Below, piece by piece: positions 61,906 to 64,000 of a stretch of DNA of 64,000 nt. Origin of the DNA: Subsaxibacter sp. CAU 1640 (GTDB lineage Bacteria; Bacteroidota; Bacteroidia; Flavobacteriales; Flavobacteriaceae); the NCBI RefSeq assembly GCF_023156585.1, contig NZ_JALNMI010000001.1:744001-808000 (forward strand). Reading direction: 5' to 3'. Made by a program: the position numbers and the translations under genes. The first letter of the stretch is position 1; every line of letters starts with the position of its first letter. The notes beneath the pieces are model-generated. The model ran no database searches. It was not told the origin of the DNA and was given only the letters and a program-made list of their open reading frames with translations.

Positions 61906-64000
61906 ATGAAGGTTTTGGAATGTAGATGTCAAATGTTGCACCTTTCCCAAGTTCGCCACTGGCAACGATGGCGCCTTCATGATTTTCAATAATACGTTTT
62001 ACAATGGCAAGCCCAATACCTGTTCCGCTGTATTCGTCTTTGCTATGAAGGCGTTGGAAGACTTCGAAGATTTTTTCGCTGTAGGTCGATTCAAAACCAA
62101 TGCCATTATCAGAATAAAGAATATGGGTATAAATTTTCTTTTTTGATAAATGGTCAATGCCTAAAGACCCCTGAACTTCATCACAAGAAATGGAAATTTC
62201 GACAGGTGTATCTGCCTTGGCAAATTTGACAGAATTGGTAATAAGGTTATGAATAACCTGTTTAAACTGCACTGGGATAATCCTCACATCGCAGATACTG
62301 TTCAAATGAAAAATCACCTTATTGTTTTCCAACTCCTCACTTAAGGTTTCCTTGACATCTTCGAGGATATCACCAAGACCCATCACTTCAAATGTTACTT
62401 CTTGGGCATTGGTTCTAGAATAGGCAATAAGATCTTGTATCAAATTCTGCATACGATAGGCAGAATTTTGCATTCGGCTAAAGTGTTTCTTGGCATTATC
62501 AGATAGGTTCTCATATTCATTGTCCATTATACGTGAGGAAAATGTTTGAATCTTCCTCAACGGCTCCTGCAAATCATGACTAGAAATGTAAACAAAGGCC
62601 TGTAATTCCTTGTTTATTTTTTCAAGGTCTACATTTTTTTGCTGTAATTCCTTGGTGCGTCGCAGTACCATTTTTTCCAATTCTGCGGTAAACATCTTCT
62701 GCTCTTGGATATCCGTGCTGGTACCTACCCACTGTTTAATGACCCCTTCGGCATCTTTTTGTGGAACGGCACGGCTCAATTGCCAACGGTATTCACCATT
62801 GTGTTTTCTGAAACGTTGTTCAAACAGATAATTTTCTCCAGTCTTTACAGACTGCATCCACCGTTTCATATTGTTTTCCTGATCATCGGGATGTACCATT
62901 TTTACCCATTCATCATTTAAAAGATCTCCTTGCTTAAATCCTGAAAAATCATATAATGCTTGGTTAAAATAGGTCAAATTGCCTTCAGGGTCAGCAGTCC
63001 AGATATATTGCGGCATGGAGTCGGCTAGCAGTCGGAACTTTTCCTCCCGCTCCAAAAGTTGTTGCTGAAAGTTGCGTTCTTCAGTAATGTCTCTGATGGT
63101 TCCCATCACACGTTCTGCCTCACCATCCTCATCAAAGTAAACCTTTCCTCTGGCTTCCATCCATCGAACGGAATGTTCGCCCATATGTATTCGTGACTGA
63201 TAATATAAAGTGCCGGTTTTAAATGCCTGTTGAAATGCTTGCTGCCTTATCAATAGGTCTTCAGGGTGTATATTGGCGGTCATTTCCTGTTGAGACAGTT
63301 CATTTTCGCCATCAAAGCCCAATATTTCATAACAGCGTTGGGAGGCTTCTACTTTACCGGATTTTAAATTGGCATCAAAAATACCGAGTTCACTGCCTTC
63401 AATAATTAATTGCAGTTTCTCTTCATTCTCCTCAATAAGCTGTCTGGCTTCTACCGTGGCAGTAACTTCAGATACCGCAACTATAAAGCCCACGATTTGA
63501 TTGTTCTCATCAAGAGGATGATACACAAAGTTAAAATAGTGTATAGTGGTATCACCTTCTCGATCAAACACGACTGGTAACTCATAGCCATGATAATCTT
63601 CTCCTGTCTTGTAAATCTCTGCTATAATAGGCTTTAAAGTGTCTTCCACTTCGGGCAAGGACTCAAATATAGGTTTCCCTAAAAATTCTTCTTCAGTTTT
63701 ATTAACGAAGTCCAAATAGTTCTCATTGGCCATCTCGGCTACATAATCAGGGCCTCTAAAAATGGCAATGCCCAATGGCGCTTGTTTTACCGATTCGCGA
63801 AAACGCTTTTCGCTGTCCTCTAGTTTTTGATAGGCCTCGTGGATTTCAGTGACTTCAGCTGCTGTGTTCATAACAGCATAGACATCACCTTCTGAATTGT
63901 ATAAGGGCGTAAAACTGTAATTGAAATAATAGGGCTTCACCTCACCATAACGATTGATGTCCACTCGCTGGTTCTTGGCATGAAACTCTTTGCCAGTACG
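61904..64000 (-). CDS. Multi-PAS sensor histidine kinase (5' end missing)
   Basis: Soluble PAS kinase; at least 698 aa, and the frame stays open to the edge of the window, so the start is missing. PAS domains lie at about 1-45 (partial), 55-175, 190-300 and 305-430 of the visible part, each followed by PAC-like segments (for example GTIRDITEER, VGTSTDIQEQ). A coiled coil leads to HisKA with His in SSHDLQEPLRKIQTF, and the GHKL ATPase ends it (NLITNSVKFA, YSDNGIGFESTY, GTGIGLAIVKRI). The transmitter is closely similar to that of the CHASE3 kinase at 56721-58511. No transmembrane segments are seen in the visible part. Confidence 0.93.
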   Translation of the reverse strand, partial: RTGKEFHAKNQRVDINRYGEVKPYYFNYSFTPLYNSEGDVYAVMNTAAEVTEIHEAYQKLEDSEKRFRESVKQAPLGIAIFRGPDYVAEMANENYLDFVNKTEEEFLGKPIFESLPEVEDTLKPIIAEIYKTGEDYHGYELPVVFDREGDTTIHYFNFVYHPLDENNQIVGFIVAVSEVTATVEARQLIEENEEKLQLIIEGSELGIFDANLKSGKVEASQRCYEILGFDGENELSQQEMTANIHPEDLLIRQQAFQQAFKTGTLYYQSRIHMGEHSVRWMEARGKVYFDEDGEAERVMGTIRDITEERNFQQQLLEREEKFRLLADSMPQYIWTADPEGNLTYFNQALYDFSGFKQGDLLNDEWVKMVHPDDQENNMKRWMQSVKTGENYLFEQRFRKHNGEYRWQLSRAVPQKDAEGVIKQWVGTSTDIQEQKMFTAELEKMVLRRTKELQQKNVDLEKINKELQAFVYISSHDLQEPLRKIQTFSSRIMDNEYENLSDNAKKHFSRMQNSAYRMQNLIQDLIAYSRTNAQEVTFEVMGLGDILEDVKETLSEELENNKVIFHLNSICDVRIIPVQFKQVIHNLITNSVKFAKADTPVEISISCDEVQGSLGIDHLSKKKIYTHILYSDNGIGFESTYSEKIFEVFQRLHSKDEYSGTGIGLAIVKRIIENHEGAIVASGELGKGATFDIYIPKPS

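Overview
The window is AT-rich chromosomal DNA from a member of the Flavobacteriaceae (Bacteroidota). The evidence is three secreted proteases ending in type IX secretion (Por) sorting domains, GEVED and Fn3 surface domains, a HemC-HemD fusion, HemJ instead of HemG/HemY, promoter elements of the Bacteroidota TTTG / TAnnTTTG type, and many AraC-type regulators. No phage, transposase, CRISPR array or rRNA was seen. There is one tRNA, tRNA-Asn(GTT).

Layout. 1-2777: the end of a CoA-transferase beta subunit, a repeat-bearing spacer, and an orphan double-ABC peptide transporter ATPase. 2948-11640: two tandem paralogous secreted zinc metalloproteases with T9SS tails and matching terminators. 11690-15741: an exonuclease, a serine hydrolase, Ogt, a CNNM/CBS membrane protein and an Lrp-type regulator. 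15824-23407 (minus strand): the haem operon hemA, hemCD fusion, hemE, EI24-like, GNAT, hemF, a four-helix-bundle cassette, hemB. 23613-31126: an AraC regulator, a TraB/GumN protein, then hemH, a MATE exporter and hemJ. Apart from glutamate-1-semialdehyde aminotransferase (hemL), the tetrapyrrole route from glutamyl-tRNA to protohaem is here.

31255-41328: a NtrY-like kinase, a crotonase, a radical SAM protein, regulators, an HD protein, PlsC with an acyl-ACP desaturase, a bacilliredoxin, a TerB-DnaJ protein and small secreted proteins. 41329-49861 (minus strand): metal homeostasis. A DtxR-type regulator with a perfect 16-bp palindrome at its promoter leads an operon of an outer-membrane barrel, a TroA-like binding protein, an ATPase and two permeases that carry C-terminal winged-helix tails. 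Before it lies feoA, feoB and a 45-aa Cys-rich FeoB partner. 49940-54246: a SCO protein, an M1 aminopeptidase, RseP and tRNA-Asn. 54442-64000: an AraC protein, small proteins, an AraC/CheY/CHASE3-kinase operon, a ferritin-like four-helix protein, a family 2 glycosyltransferase and a multi-PAS kinase cut by the window end.

The most unusual feature is a pair of small four-helix-bundle (S23/IVP, TIGR02436-like) genes. Each sits between two genes of an essential-type operon (haem; metal ABC). Each is bracketed by inverted arrays of 7-bp repeats that run right up to, or into, the neighbouring start and stop codons. A third heptamer inverted repeat without a protein follows hemJ. Together they look like a family of compact intergenic cassettes.
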